From: Pterois miles | Taxonomy: Eukaryota; Chordata; Actinopteri; Perciformes; Scorpaenidae | Reading direction: 5' to 3' | Assembly: GCA_947000775.1 (NCBI GenBank) | Contig: CAMQGK010000552.1 | Span: 5,644,001 to 5,708,000 of the forward strand | Length of the DNA stretch: 64,000 bases | Shown here: positions 37,256-49,669 of the stretch, one piece after another | How the letters are laid out: each line of letters starts with the position of its first letter | Position numbering within the stretch: position 1 is the first letter of the stretch | The notes under the pieces: generated by a model | The model's input: the letters and a program-made list of their open reading frames with translations, nothing else | The model's database searches: none | What the model was told of the DNA's origin: nothing | Position numbers and translations under genes: made by a program

Positions 37256-37734
37256 TGCTGCCTTCAAATAAAACTCGTGAACTCGTGTTTACGAGATGGG
37301 AAGTTGTGAACATGACATGCTTTGCGTTCAAGTTGTTAAGTCGTGATGAACACTGCTGCTAAATAACAGCAATATTAACGTTACTGTTCGAGTCTAGAAG
37401 CCACAGATGCTAACAAGCTAAAGGCATCGCGACAGAGGAGAAAGATGAGGGCATTGAGAACATCAACATTTTCCTCAGACATATTATAAAATTACAGAGA
37501 AAAACAATGTATGACTATAATTACAATATACTGTACAATATTAACTTATTATGTACCAATAAATGATACCAATGTAATTATGTACCAATAAATGCCTACA
37601 AACACATCACAAGTTGTGAACTCTGAGCTTTCAGAAACTTTCCACTTATGAGGTTGTGAATACGACATGAGGGGGGCGTCCATATGGGCCCAACTCGTGA
37701 ACATAGTAAACACAATCCCATTTGAAGGCACCAT
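37256..37734. mobile_element. Probable MITE (GTGCCTTCAAAT ends)
   Basis: The left part reads CTGCCTTCAAATAAAACTCG and TGTTTACGAG; the right part, reversed, reads GTGCCTTCAAATGGGATTGT with ACTCGTGAAC-type sequence further in. These are imperfect inverted ends of a 480-bp noncoding element. I recall similar elements from percomorphs. Target duplication not resolved. Confidence 0.55.
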
Positions 37735-38234
37735 TTCACAACTTTAGTAGTTTGGTCTGTTGTCGCTCACCTCATGTACTGTATAGTGTGAACCACTTCA
37801 CCATTTCTCTTAACCTGCTTTTCGTACTGAAGCTGAGCACATGACTGACAGTGAAATCCTCAGGGGACAGCTTCACCACCTCTCTGACATGTACAGAAAA
37901 CATCTACAGCAGCAGATTACGAGTCCAGTCACTTCTCTTTGTCCTTGTTCCGCTGTTGGTGATTAGATGACAGGGTTTACAGTTTCAAGAAGGTGAGATC
38001 TTTCATTGCATAACAATCCCTTTTGAGAGCATGCAACGCCCCATGGTCATTTTGTCACAGAAACCGAGTCACACCTATGAGGAATACGCCAGGAGAATGG
38101 ACATTTATGTCCTTGTTTCATGTGAGCTGTGTGAATATATGGCGTTGGCTCTTTTTGCACTCTCAAGGTGATCATTAAATCTGAGCCGGTTGCCAAAAAT
38201 AAAGAGAGGCAAACTGTCAAGTCGGGCTCTCTCC
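37735..38234. other. No gene seen
   Basis: Spacer; nothing supported. Confidence 0.5.
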
Positions 38235-38423
38235 AAGTCCTCCAGCTTCCTCCCACAGCCGACTGGCATGCGTGTTTGGCTAATTGGTGACTCTAAATTG
38301 CCCACAGGTGTGAATGTGTGACTGGTCTGTGTCTGTCTGAGTGTGTCAACCCCTGTGACTGACTGGCGACCTGTCCAGGGCGTACACTTCCTCTCGGCTC
38401 TAGCCCCCCGTCACCCTCTAAAG
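38235..38423 (+). mobile_element. SINE family S2, plus-strand copy, 5'-truncated, left part
   Basis: CTTCCTCCCACAG, TTGGTGACTCTAAATTGCCC, ACAGGTGTGAATGTG and CTGGCGACCTGTCCAGGGCG match the reverse complement of the S2 copies at 8353 and 61552. The tRNA head is missing. The copy is interrupted by a hAT element at 38424 and resumes at 38990-39028, where it ends AGCTGTTGGATGGATGGATT, the family's GGAT tail. Confidence 0.75.
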
Positions 38424-38989
38424 CAGGGGTGTCAAACATATGGCCTGGGGCCCACAGCTGGCCCGTCAAAAGGCCCAGTCTGGCCCACTGGATGACTTTG
38501 CAAAGTGTAAAAATCGCAGTCATTAATTCCAATTTGAGAGCTGTGCTGAGTAGAGGCCCTTTGCTGGATGCATATACTGTAGATCCCACTTGATTACGTA
38601 TAGGCTATGTGACACAAAACTGTCAAGCTACTGTTCTGCAGGAGCCACCGGTGGAAAATGTCTTTTTGTCAAAAAGGAGAAAAATGGACACAGTGTTGGG
38701 ATTTCCAAGAAAAACCAACCAGTTCCTTTTTCCTCAGAGAGGTAAATGGGAAGCCAGTGTGCTTGGTGTGTTCAGCACCTTTCAGTGCTTGGGGAATATA
38801 ACACTCGGAGCCATTATCAGAATCATTGTGGCAAAAAAATACAATGACTTTCCAGGAAACAGCGAGGACAGAGTAGGTTAATGAATTGTTTGAAGGACTG
38901 AGGAAGCAGAAGTCAGTGTTTACTGGTCCGGCCCACTTCAGATGAAGTTGGACTGTACATGGTCAACTAAACTGAGTTTGACACCCCTG
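38424..38989. mobile_element. 566-bp non-autonomous hAT element inside a SINE
   Basis: The ends are CAGGGGTGTCAAAC on the left and GTTTGACACCCCTG on the right, perfect 14-bp terminal inverted repeats of hAT type. The flanks CTCTAAAG (38416-38423) and CTCTAAAT (38990-38997) form an 8-bp target duplication with one mismatch, the size expected for hAT. Subterminal GGCCC/GGCCCAC runs occur at both ends. A 90-residue frame (38609-38881, plus) has no transposase motif I recognise and is best taken as noncoding. Confidence 0.85.
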
Positions 38990-39028
38990 CTCTAAATGAG
39001 AACCTGGTATAGCTGTTGGATGGATGGA
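38990..39028 (+). mobile_element. SINE family S2, plus-strand copy, tail after hAT insertion
   Basis: The segment TGAGAACCTGGTATAGCTGT and a short GGATGGATGG run complete the SINE whose left part ends at 38423. Confidence 0.7.
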
Positions 39029-40462
39029 TTTGAACTTGAAGTGCTGGTGGAATTTGCCATCATCACTGACATCTGAAAGTTACAATTAAGAAAATGCTGT
39101 CAACTTTTCAATTTTAAAGCAAAAAATTAATGAATGAATTTAGATTTTAAATACTATGCTAGTAATTTAGCATGTTTTACATTATTTAATACAAATAATC
39201 TGCATGTTACATTATATTAGCTATTCTTTTCCATCAGATATTTACATTTTAAAACATACCCTCCTATCCTCTTGGCAGCTATTCATTTCCATACATATCA
39301 ATATCTCGTGAAACATGTTCATGCTGCATAATCCATCACATTTACAAGAACATGAAATTCAGCAGTTTTTGTCAGATTCATTATTTGCGGTGCACATTTT
39401 TTAAACTGTTTTCATTTACAGTTTAATTATCATGCAACATCTACTTCAAATATTAAGATTCTGCTCATTGATTTTTTTATCATTTGGAAAAGAAAAAACA
39501 ATGTGAATCTCTATGCGTTTGAGAAAGAGTAATGTGAAGTATTCATAATTTGTAATTACAAATGTTAAAGTAAAAACATTGTTAAAGTAAGAACATCTTT
39601 AATGTGTCTGTTCATTCAATACATTCATTTTTCAAAATGTAAACAAATACTTTCTAGTCCACTATCTCCCATGAAACATTGCTGTGGTGTTATCATGGTA
39701 ACCACAGTCCTACAGTAAGTTTCATTACTGTATTTATATGTGTTTACTGTATATATATGTTACGTTGCAGAAAACCTTTTAGAGAGTCCACATGCGTCGG
39801 TGACTAAATGCTGTAATAACCCTGAGCAAATCTATAATGCCTACATTTTGAGTTGTAAACTAAAGTGAGTCGAAGCTCTGTTTCACATTTCGCATGTTCA
39901 ATTACAGGATGCATTTTTCATAACTCTTTGACTTAGGTTTTCCCGGGGTGTGGATGGAAATACAGAGAACAGTCCACCTAAAATGTAAACAGCAGTTTCT
40001 CATTTCTCTGCCTTAATTTCAATGTAAACCAAACCGATCGCTCCCCCTGCTCACGCTCAAACCACCAAACTTGATGGTTTCTTGGTGTTCCTTGCCCCAG
40101 GCCACCCATTTGGCACATCGTCCCACTCTGTGTGGCTCATTACTGTAGTAGGTCCCGGAGGAAAAGAGGAGACACACAAAAAACACTGTAATGTGCTCTC
40201 TTTTTGCCATGTCAGGTTTGCTCTTGGAAAATAGGAAGCTCTTTAGTGATCAGGGTATTTCTTTTGCATCTGTCAGAGGCCAAACAAGAGGTGCAGAATG
40301 TCGTTCTTTCTCCTGTTAGTGCACCAACTCTTTGTCAGTTCAACCTAAAGAGTTTACTCAGAGAAGATTTACACATGTCTAAATTCAAATGGGTTACACC
40401 ACATAAACTAGTTCTTATGTAGTGATAAGTTTCTTAATCCCTTAAAACCCACTTTGCCACCA
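39029..40462. other. AT-rich, no gene seen
   Basis: Positions 39070-39640 are notably AT-rich with many homopolymer runs. No supported exon. Confidence 0.5.
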
Positions 40463-40530
40463 GTGGATAAGATAAGATAAGATAAGATAAGATAATTCCT
40501 TTATTAGTCCCATAGTGGAGAAATTTACAT
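40463..40530 (-). repeat. SINE/LINE 3' tail fragment with (GATAA)n
   Basis: (GATAA)n at 40466-40495 followed by TTCCTTTATTAGTCCCATAG is the minus-strand 3' end seen in SINE copy 61090 (GATAAGATAAGATGAACCTT then TATTAATCCC). Only the tail remains, as after a strongly 5'-truncated insertion. Confidence 0.65.
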
Positions 40531-41044
40531 GATGAGGGGTAAAATGATGATCAACAATGTTTTGAATGATATTATTAAGGTATGGGTTGTTCTTTAAAAA
40601 GGAGGGAGTCTTAACAGGTTAATATTTACACCCAGTAACTGCCAGGTATCAGCTACAGGTGTAGCTGAATGAACCAACTGAAAAAAACATTAGCTTGTTA
40701 ATTAACAGTATGACCCATTCAGAGTGAACATACAATAAGGGCAACATTTCTGACTTGACTCTTGAACAAAAATCAGTTTGACAACAAGAAAATATAAAAT
40801 TACATTACATTTCACAAAAAACGCTATATACTTCAAATTACAAAACAAATCACATTAGCCTGAACTAAACAACCAAATAAAGTAGGTTAGGGTTATTTCC
40901 CACTCATTCTATACTGCACGATATTACTAACTGTGACCAACAAATTTCTTCTTCTTCTTCTTCTTATGCAGATGTAAGCAATACCTAAATTTACAAAAGA
41001 CTGACAACCAACTTTAATATACATTAAGACATTTCTAAACTTTT
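40531..41044. other. No gene seen
   Basis: Contains a short (TTC)n run at about 40947-40966. Nothing else supported. Confidence 0.5.
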
Positions 41045-41640
41045 AGTGCTGCGACCTCCGGGTCTGGAAAGCGAAGTCAACACTGAAGTGCCTTAACAAT
41101 GCATTCTTTCTAATATCCAGCAGGGGGCGACTCCCCTGGTTGCAAAATTGAGTCAGATTGTATAGAAGTGATCCTTCTCACTTGATTTATTACCTCAGTA
41201 AACATTCTAAATATGAGTTTACGGTCTCAATCGCTAGTTTCAAGTCTTCTTCAATACAACATGATGTTCATTTAGTAAATTATGGTCCCATTTAGCGTTA
41301 AATAGACCATAAAGCAGGGTATGCTAGAGGACATGGCTACTTTGTGATTGACAGGGTGCTACCTCGGTGCTGTCCAGTCTGAGAGCTGTCCGTGTTGTCT
41401 TGCAATTCTAACCCTTTCATAGTGTGTTATCAGTCCGTGAAAGTTAATTGTATACTCTTTGATTGTCTAAAATGTCTCGGTCAGTGTTCGATTGTACTTA
41501 GCTCCACCCTCTCATGCCACTTCTGGTTGCAAAAAAACAAGATGGCGACAGCCAAAATGCCCAACTTGAGGCTTTAAAACAGCCATAAACCAATGGGTGA
41601 CTACGCTCACTTCTTATATATAGTCTATGGCTGCAACCTG
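41045..41640. repeat. Dispersed repeat H (AAGATGGCGACAGCC type)
   Basis: The sequence has CCAGCAGGGGGCGACTCCCC, CCACTTCTGGTTGCAAAAAA, CAAGATGGCGACAGCCAAAA and CTTATATATAGTCTATGGCT, a block order I recall from a common percomorph interspersed repeat. It is noncoding and has one copy in this window. Confidence 0.5.
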
Positions 41641-42672
41641 ATTTAGTAAATCACTAGCTTGAAAGTAGCTCGTAGCTACAAAGGAGTCAGGAAGGACTTA
41701 ACACACGATGGATTTATGAATACTTGGTGCAACCCAATCTGGCAGAACAAGAAGGATTAACTGAACACGCCGTACTCTCACTTTTCACTTTTGACCTCCG
41801 CTTTGATTTCTGCACTCGGCTCCGTATAGGTATCAGAGCTCTCTGGGGACAGCATATAACTGGGTATACGACACACTGGCAGACATGACCCACTTCTCAC
41901 GGCAACACAAATAAGACCAGGATGTAGCTTATTACATAAACTGCCATATCACAGCTTGTAATACAACATCCTTTCTGAGAGTATAGAGTGAATCCAGGGC
42001 ATTTTTTTTTTTTTGGTGATGTGACACTACAGTCTTATCAACTGAAAGCTTTTTTTAAATTTATTATTCATTAACCTCTACCGTCATTTCTATTTGCATG
42101 GATAACAGGATCAATACGCAATGAGAATTCATGCTCTTGTAAAAAATTATAAAATAAACATGGATTGCTGCAGTGACATTTGGCCATATTTGGTCACCTA
42201 AGCTCTAAAACAAACTCCCTGGATTGCACCGCTATAAAGCAATCAGCAGTAGATAGCACAAGCTGCATTATCAGCCTATTGAGCAATTCTTCCCCTCAGC
42301 GGGTGTGTTGCCACTGTGCTGGCCCGATCCGACAGGTCATCTGTTTCTCTGTCAACACTGATAGGGCTTTCACAAGGCCAAACGCTGCCCTGCGCTTGTT
42401 ATCCAATCCATAATGGGAGCCAGGCGGCAGAGGATTGACACTGTAAAGCCATGGCACACAAACATACACAGCTACTGGGTCTGATAAGCTTATAGTGAAG
42501 CTGCTATTGATTTATATTGAGGTTTAGTGGTGATGGATTTTGGGTGTAAAATAGAGCAGAAATATTCTGTCTTTTTAATCATTATTTCCTATAACTGACT
42601 TGAAAGAGCAAAAACATGAACACACAGACTGTAAAATAAAAGAAAACATTTCTGTAATTTCACAGAAAAATT
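41641..42672. other. No gene seen; possible constrained segment
   Basis: A poly-T run lies at about 42002-42014. The part 42175-42420 has balanced composition and no repeat texture. I cannot show conservation from one sequence. No exon is supported. Confidence 0.4.
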
Positions 42673-44480
42673 ACTAGAGCCGTCAAACTCAACAAATAAT
42701 GTGTTAATGCAAATTTGTTTTAACGGCACTAATTTCTTAAAAACATTAATGCAACTTGAGATTTTTAGGTTGTAGCAGGCTCAGATTGAAAGTTACTGGC
42801 ATCATATGAAACTAGAAAACCTAAGGCATACACTGGTACTCTGCTGGTTCTCAAGATACAAGGCAGTGCAATATTTTACAAAAAATGAAATAAACCAACT
42901 TCTATTCAAGTTGGTATTCAGTGATTTAACTTGCTGCTTCTGCTCTCATTTTCAATATAAACGGTAGAGCAATAATACAATGATCAACCGCTTGTAGTGA
43001 TCAAAAAACTCGGGATGGTCATTCCTATCCAGACACTGTTTAAATAATTTGCTTATAGTAATCAAGTAATCCATTTACATTGTTAGTTTGGGGTCTTTTC
43101 ATAAATAAAACCCTACTGAAAAACATTTTAAAACTATGTTAGACTAACTAGTTTTTCTGTTTTGTTTTTTTACTTTTCTCCCGTGATAATTTGCCTCACG
43201 GACGGTGCGCTTTCAGGCTGGATATGTGAGGCTGATGCTGAGTGTACATTAATATCATGACACAAGAAAGCACCTGTGGGTGAAGCCACCCTTGTCAAGT
43301 GGATTGATAAAACCTCCTCGCATAATGCTCCCAAAGTGAAACTCTGCTGACCGGCTCCTCGGCACCGTCTCCCTTCATGCCTCTAAAGGGTGAAAGAGCA
43401 AGGAGACCCGGACTACACAGGGAGAGTGAACTGGAGAAACGTTAAACATTTCTTTGCTAATAAAAGTGTTAAAAATACATCCATATAGCATTTGTCAGGA
43501 CTAAACATGAGGTGCAAATTCTTAGTGTTGATACAGTCGATTATTTACTTAGCAAATTGATTTCAGATCAATATATGTCTCTATGAAGGACAAGGCCAAG
43601 TGCCTATCGATGTAGTTGGATTGTAGGAATATAGAGCAATAAGCGTTGTAGTAGATGAATTTTTACACCCCTACTCCAAACTTATGCTACATTTTGGCTA
43701 GGAAAAACTGTCATGGCCATTTTCAAAGGGGTCCCCTGACCTCTGACCTCAAGATTCGTGAATGAAAATGGGTTAGTCTCCCCTTTACAGACATGCCCCC
43801 TTTATGATAATCACATGCAGTTTGGATCAAGTCATAGTCAAGTCAGCACACTGACACACTGACAGCTGTTGTTGCCTGTTGGGCTGCAGTTTACCATGTT
43901 ATGATTTGAGCATATTTTCTATGCTAAATGCAGTACCTGGGGGGGGCAGCAGTAGCGCAGTCCGTAAGGACTTGGGTTAGGACGCGGAGGACGCCGGTTC
44001 AAATCCCCCATGGACCAAGACCAACTGGTTGCTGGAGAGGTGCCAGTTTACCTCTTGGGCACTGCCGAGGTGCCCCTGAGCAACGCACCGAACCCCCAAC
44101 TGCTCTGGGCGCTTGTCAGGAGCAGCCCCCTCACTCTGACATCTCTCCATTGACGCATGTATATGTACTGTGTGAACAACAGAGTGTAAAACTGAATTTC
44201 CCCACTGTGGGACTAATAAAGGAATATCTTCTTCTTCTTCTTCTTCTTATACCAGGAATTCTGGACAACATTTGCTATTGTTTTGTGTTGTTAATTGATT
44301 TCCAATAATAAATGTATACATGCATTTGCATAAAGCAGCATATATTAGTATTGAGTATTAAATCCTTGACAAATCTCCCTTTAAGATACATTTTGAACAG
44401 ATAAGAAATGTGTGATAATCCTGATTAACTATGGACAATCGTGCGATGAATCGCACTTAAATATCTATTGACAGCTGTAA
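42673..44480 (-). mobile_element. MITE family D, copy 3, interrupted
   Basis: This minus-strand copy matches D1 and D2 in three parts: 42673-42840 (GAGCCGTCAAACTC, TGTTTTAACGGCACTAATTT, ATCATATGAAACTAGAAAAC), 43676-43938 (TGACCTCTGACCTCAAGATT, TTGTTGCCTGTTGGGCTGCA) and 44249-44480 (CAATGTGTT-like tail, CTCCCTTTAAGATACATTTT, CTATTGACAGCTG). Between the first two lies about 830 bp without a match to D1, probably another insertion whose ends I could not resolve. The second break is a SINE at 43939-44248. Confidence 0.7.
43939..44248 (+). mobile_element. tRNA-headed SINE, family S1, copy 2
   Basis: The head reads GGGCAGCAGTAGCGCAGTCC with a B box CGGTTCAAATCCC at about 43995, then the body GGTGCCAGTTTACCTCTTGG and the tail TGAATTTCCCCACTGTGGGA, CTAATAAAGGAATATC and (TTC)n. 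It inserted into MITE D3: the D3 sequence breaks at CAGTACCTGG and resumes at TACCAGGAATTCTGG, which may be a decayed target duplication. It gives the uninterrupted form of the tail that is split in copy 1. Confidence 0.85.
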
Positions 44481-45711
44481 AAATTACAGAACTATTTTGT
44501 TTGTAGACAATTTTTCAGACCAAAGACGAGTAAAAAATGTGATATCTTTACATGACTTAACATGTTTTACAGTAAAACAATCATGTATAGACTGTGTGGT
44601 TACGATATGTGTCAACGTTATTGATTATGGATGATAACTGGTTTTAATGGTTGTCTATAAACGAATTAGCCTATGGCCACACATGACAAAGTTCACCACT
44701 TTATCAAAATATGTGATATTACTTTACAACAGCAGCTTGTGCAGCCAAAAGGTCAACCAAAATACCCAGGCCATGTGTAGTGGGTTGAAATGTTATGTAA
44801 TTTCTTACATGATTAAGACAATGTAAATAATCCATGTTTTGCATGTTGTATTTGACCTTAGCTGTCTTTTGCTTCTTATTGTGAGCCTCAGACACACCCA
44901 GATCTTTATTTTACCAAAGGTCAAACTGTAGAGAAACACATCTGGATTGTGACAGATATGTATTAAAGGCCAACAAGCCAATTGCAAATGCATCGGATAT
45001 AGATAAAATGGAAAGGAATAACTAAAATCACATTAATTTGAAGGCTATTCAGCTCCATTTTATGGCAGCACAAACCCTTAAACACAGATTAGGTGTCTGG
45101 TGGACAAACAGTCATTTCAAAACCACAAATTGGTTTATGTGATGAAAGGTTAGCTAATGATTAAGTCAAAGCAACTTAAACAAGCTTAGTTAATCAGGGT
45201 GTGGCTGAGGTTAATACAAATTGTACTCAGACTTGAATCACCTGTAGCTCACTGCTGTGTGATTCACTGATGGAAAGTACTTTTTTGTTTGTCATTTATT
45301 AATGGCTGAATAACTAACAGGTCATTTTGCCTATTGAGCAGAGAATGACAGCACTTGTTTTACACATTATGATGCATCACTGAGGGTGTTGGAGTCAAGG
45401 TACAAACAACTCAGACGATATGCTTTAACGGTTCCAAACTGAAAAACTTAGAGCGTGTCTTGGCCCAGCAAATCTCAAGAAAACTGTTCTTATGCAACAT
45501 GACAAAAATGTAAACAAAACAACTTGAGCATCAGAGCCGTTGCAAAATTCATTCACAACCCAGGTCGCTGGAGATCAGCAGCAAGACAAACATTTGGAGG
45601 ATGATTCAACCGGAGCATTGTGGTTCCTAGAGTCACCTCAGCTGCTGTTCGCTGCTTTAGTACGAGGCTACACAAACGGTGAGATTCCTTACAGTGAACT
45701 TTCAGTATATT
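44481..45711. other. No gene seen
   Basis: No supported exon or bounded element. Confidence 0.5.
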
Positions 45712-45925
45712 AAAGGAGCAGTGTGTGGCATTTAGGGGGATCTAGGGGTCCAGGGGATCTTGGCAGAGATTAAATATATTACGTAAATTATGTTTTCTTT
45801 AGTGTATAGTCACCTGAAAATAACAATCTTTGTGTTTTCTTTACTTAAGAATGAGCCAACATAGGTTGTGTATTCTCTCTACTCGGAGGCGGGCGCCATG
45901 TTACTGTAGCCCAGAATGGACCACC
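45712..45925 (-). mobile_element. MITE family E, copy 1, one half
   Basis: Read on the minus strand it matches the right half of 49046-49497: CATGGCG, a GGCTCATTCTTAAGTAAAG/ATGAGGAATTGTAAG block, AGGTGACTATACACTA, GATCCCCCTAAATG and an end GTGTGTGGCATTTA-type palindrome TTAAAGGAGCAGTGTGT. The left half is missing. Noncoding. Confidence 0.65.
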
Positions 45926-45960
45926 TGTTATCCCACCTGATATCACGCCAGACCTGTACC

Positions 45961-46430
45961 CATGTAACAGACCCACCAGTCCACCAGAGGATGGTGTGTC
46001 AGTGTCACCTTTTGCCTTGCTGAGGTGTGAATATCACACGCATATATGAAGGTGCAGTACCAGCAGTGGGCGACAAAACCCCTTAGTTAGGTTTAGGAAA
46101 ACCCTCATGGTTAGCCTCAAAGTAAGTATGTAAACTAAGTACAATAAGGATGTAACATAAGAACAGAAAACACGTCACTAACGTAACTGACAAAATAAAA
46201 CACTGGGTTCCTTGTTGAAAGTGGTTTGTTTGATGGACCCATCCACCTCACCTCCCTCCTGCAATAAATCATAAATGTCACTAGCTCTGACCGTAGCATA
46301 TTTACGCTGATGCATTTATGCTGCAGTCAGTACAGACTACATGCCATGAACATTACACCCTGAAAGCAAGAACACCGTTCTTATTATGTACTTTTTGCCT
46401 TGTGCATTGTCATATCATCTGCATGCCTTT
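45961..46430 (+). repeat. Dispersed repeat family A, copy 2
   Basis: Collinear with 2073-2600: CATGTAACAGACCCACCAGT, GTCAGTGTCACCTTTTGCCT, CCTTAGTTAGGTTTAGGAAA, AAAACACGTCACTAACGTAA, GACCCATCCACCTC and TTTTTGCCTTG. It directly follows MITE E copy 1. Confidence 0.65.
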
Positions 46431-47552
46431 TCATGCAACTGAGCTGTTTCATTACGTGTTAATGTCACGTGATGACAACTGAGCAAACTCCCACCACTGA
46501 TGATGACCATGACTAAACTGACCTAGACTTTTTTTTAATTAGGAGTGTTTTTTTAAGTAGTTACTAGTCCAAAACTGCTTGGTGAGAAAGAGTTTGCCAT
46601 TGCTGTCATGACCAAAAGAAGCCAGCGTGTTGCTGTTAGAAAACATGACACAAACCACGGTCACTTTTTATTCCTTCATGAGCCTGTTTTTCCCACTCTT
46701 CCCAATGTTTTTCATTTCTATTCAGCTCCTGAGTTTAGTTCTTGAGGCCCATAAATTCTGGGATAAATTGACTGAACAAGCCCAAAATAAACGTTAAATG
46801 TATAGCCAGGTGATTTGTTATCTACACAGATACTGTAGTTACTACATGCTATTCAAATGATATTTGAATTTTTAAGGTTTGGTTGTGTGAAAATTATCCA
46901 TGTAACTTTTCCTTTATAAATGTTTTTTAATTGTATTTTTTGACATGGATTAAGGTTGAGGTTCTGGGTGCTGTGTCACTGGGCTCACAGTTTTCCTTTA
47001 ACGTCTTGTTGAGCTGTTTTGATGCTGCTCACAACAATGAGTCAATCAGGTACTTAAATCAGTTAGTTGACTTAGCTGACACAAGTGCGTTTCAAACATT
47101 TGTCTTTCCACGCTGTTGTCTGGGAGGTGGATTAATGAGGCTGGGATACTCCCAGGTTTCACAATGCCTGGCTAGATATTGAATATGAAGAAAACACACT
47201 GTAAGCATCCAGCTGCGGCCAAGCTGTATGAGTCACCGAACCCAGGAACTTTTCTGAGACTCAGCAGCTCGACACAAACATGGGCGGTGGGTTGAGCGGT
47301 TGCACACACTCCATCTGTCGGCCTGGCGCTGTCTGTGACAGCCTGCAGTGTGACTGGACGTAGAGAGCCCGGGCTTCTCGGGTCAGCTCAGAGGAAAGGT
47401 TTTTTTTTTTTTAGATATCTGTCTCTGAGATTTCTGCCTTCATCCCACAACAATGGAAAGTAATTTCGCTTGTGGTGCTCACAGCACTGATTTTTGTTTT
47501 TTTCCCCTCAGAAAAAAGTGTCCTTGTTAATCCGCAGAACACGCTGTTGACA
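46431..47552. other. No gene seen
   Basis: A poly-T run lies at 47400-47412. No supported exon. Confidence 0.5.
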
Positions 47553-47960
47553 CTTTAAAGGGGCCCTGTGGAGTTTTCTGGTAAACAAACAAGTCATGTT
47601 TATATTCAGTGTTTCTTACTAGAGCACATTGTATCCTTGAGGTCTAGCAAATGAGTGTGAATGCATTCGCTCTCTCATAAAGCATTCGCAGAGCAGATGT
47701 TTTGAATATTTTAAATACTGCATTACTAACATCAAATCAGTAAAAAGAATCCATGTTTGGGTTGTGTCTAGAAGGTAACCCACAAGTTGCGAAAACGTAA
47801 GAGTTTCGCATATGGACTACCTTCTGGACATGACCCCATATTTGTGAGCGTGCAGTCTTCTTCCTTGTCTTTGTTGGTGTATTGTTTTGCGTCTTTGAGC
47901 TTAACTTCCACCAACTGTCAATCAGTGGAACAGCATGAAACCTGCAGGACTGTATATTGT
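47553..47960. repeat. Dispersed repeat I (AAAGGGGCCCTGTGGAGTTT start)
   Basis: The start TTTAAAGGGGCCCTGTGGAG with TTTCTGGTAAACAAACAAG, then CTAGAAGGTAACCCACAAG and GACATGACCCCAT, follows a block order I recall from a common percomorph element. One copy here and no resolved right end. Confidence 0.45.
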
Positions 47961-49045
47961 CTCACACATATGCAAGTGTGTCCCTGTGCATGTGCATTAA
48001 GGTTGGGCGATATTGAAATTTCTCTGGTGATGATATGGCTTGAAGAAAAAAGATCATATACAATATTATTGTGCAAAAAAGCTGAAGAGAGATGCACGTA
48101 GATAGATAACTATGGACTGGAGACACATACATTGCAATACGTAAGTGGCCACAATGTATAGACAGTCAGTGCTATTTTACACAATGACAGTTAGATCAAT
48201 CAGCTGGTGACTATTAACTGTCCTCGTGCAGTCTCATCGCCATTTATATTTCATTACCTTTGATTGAGGGCTGATTCCTCGCTGTGGGAGGAGTTTTGTT
48301 CCAGCTGCTCTTTGTGGAGGCTGCTCTTTGTGGCAGACTACATCCTGGATGGTGAGTTTGAAGACGGAAGTGGAGATTTGTGGCGTTTCCATCTTTAGTC
48401 CCTACTTGCTTCTGGCACAGTTTACAGATCCCTTTGTTGATGTTCTCTGACTCTTCTCTTTAGTTTGGTTTAAAACCAAAGAATCCCCATTGACCCCCTT
48501 CTCCCCTCAAACAAGCGTGCAAGAGACCAGAGAGAAAGACATTGTGTGCTCAACTTTCACTACTTTTGAAGCTTCTAACCTCAGTGTTTGTACTTTCAGA
48601 TATCTGTCTTATTTTACTGTTTCTCTTTTCCAGCTGCATAGGAGTTGTGTTAAGTTGCTGCTGATGAAAACACATTTCCTGATTTAGCTGCTTCATGATA
48701 AAATCTTTTAAATAACAAAATAATGGGGGATTTTATTGTGGAGAAAATAGGAAATGAAATGTTTATCACTGTTTTACACAAGCCCCCAGGAAGAGCACTG
48801 GTCGTTGATCCCAACGTGGTCGTAGTGGCGAACAGTGGTACTGCAACTTCAGTGTCCGTTACCTGATGTCATTGGACCCAAAAACACTTTTTCTCATAGA
48901 CTTAAATTGAGAAAGAGACATCTGTAACTCAGCAGATAATTTTTTTTTTGAGAGCGAATCAACTTGCCAGTATGAACATGTTAATACCCCTTAGTTAATG
49001 TTGATGTAAGTAGGAGACGAAGCGAATATTCACAGAATGTGCCGT
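47961..49045. other. No gene seen
   Basis: The piece starting GGTTGGGCGATATTGAAATT at 48002 resembles a hAT-type end, but no partner end was found. No supported exon. Confidence 0.45.
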
Positions 49046-49497
49046 GAGGGCGAGTGTGTAGGATCTGGTGGGATCTAGCAGTGAGGTTGCAGATTACAAC
49101 TTCTGCCGTGTGCCAAGCATGTAGGATTGCTACAGTGGCCGACATGAAAACATGAATGGTCCTCTCTAGAGCCTGCTTTTGTAAGAGTAGAGTGGGTCTG
49201 TACGTGGGAAGTGAGAGACGGGAGCGAGTAGCGTCATCGACTCTGGCCCAAGCAGGAAATGTTAATAGTGTTTGGCTTTTCCATTCTATCTACTGTAGAA
49301 ACATGGCGGTGCAACATGGCAGACTCCATGGAGAGGACCTGCTCCCTGTGTTGATATAGATGAGGAATTGTAAGTTAACAAAAACACAGCGATTCTCATT
49401 ATCAGGTGATTATACACTATAGAAAACATCCTTATAAATAATTATATTCCTTTTCTGCCAATAGAGCCCCCTAAATGTTACACACTAGTCCTTTAAG
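49046..49497 (+). mobile_element. MITE family E, copy 2
   Basis: The left end holds GTGTGTAGGATCTGGTGGGA and the right end TAAATGTTACACACTAGTCC followed by TTTAA; reversed, the right end gives TTAAAGGACTAGTGTGTAAC. The interior has AAACATGGCGGTGCAACATG, CCATGGAGAGGACCTGCTCC and AGGTGATTATACACTAT. Its right half equals the minus-strand copy at 45712. An open frame across the middle (49156-49359) is repeat sequence, not a gene. Confidence 0.65.
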
Positions 49498-49527
49498 GCC
49501 CATTTTGTTGCTCATTAGTCACCAGCT

Positions 49528-49553
49528 TCTCTCTCTCTCTCTCTCTCTCGCGC
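49528..49553. repeat. (CT)n microsatellite
   Basis: About 11 CT units followed by CGCGCTCTCG. Confidence 0.9.
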
Positions 49554-49669
49554 TCTCGATCAAAAGCCTTTCTTCTGTGTGATGTCTCTGTTTTAGCAGA
49601 TCATAATAGTATAATAATAATAAATTACATTTACCTCTTTTATGTGAACATCCAAAAATGATTCCTCAT

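Noticed and set aside
38609..38881. A 90-codon frame inside the hAT element, considered as a transposase or zinc-finger remnant
   Set aside because: No BED finger, catalytic motif or hAT dimerisation signature is visible, and the element is too short.
49156..49359. A 67-codon frame
   Set aside because: It is internal to MITE family E, whose other copy at 45712 shares the sequence without the frame.
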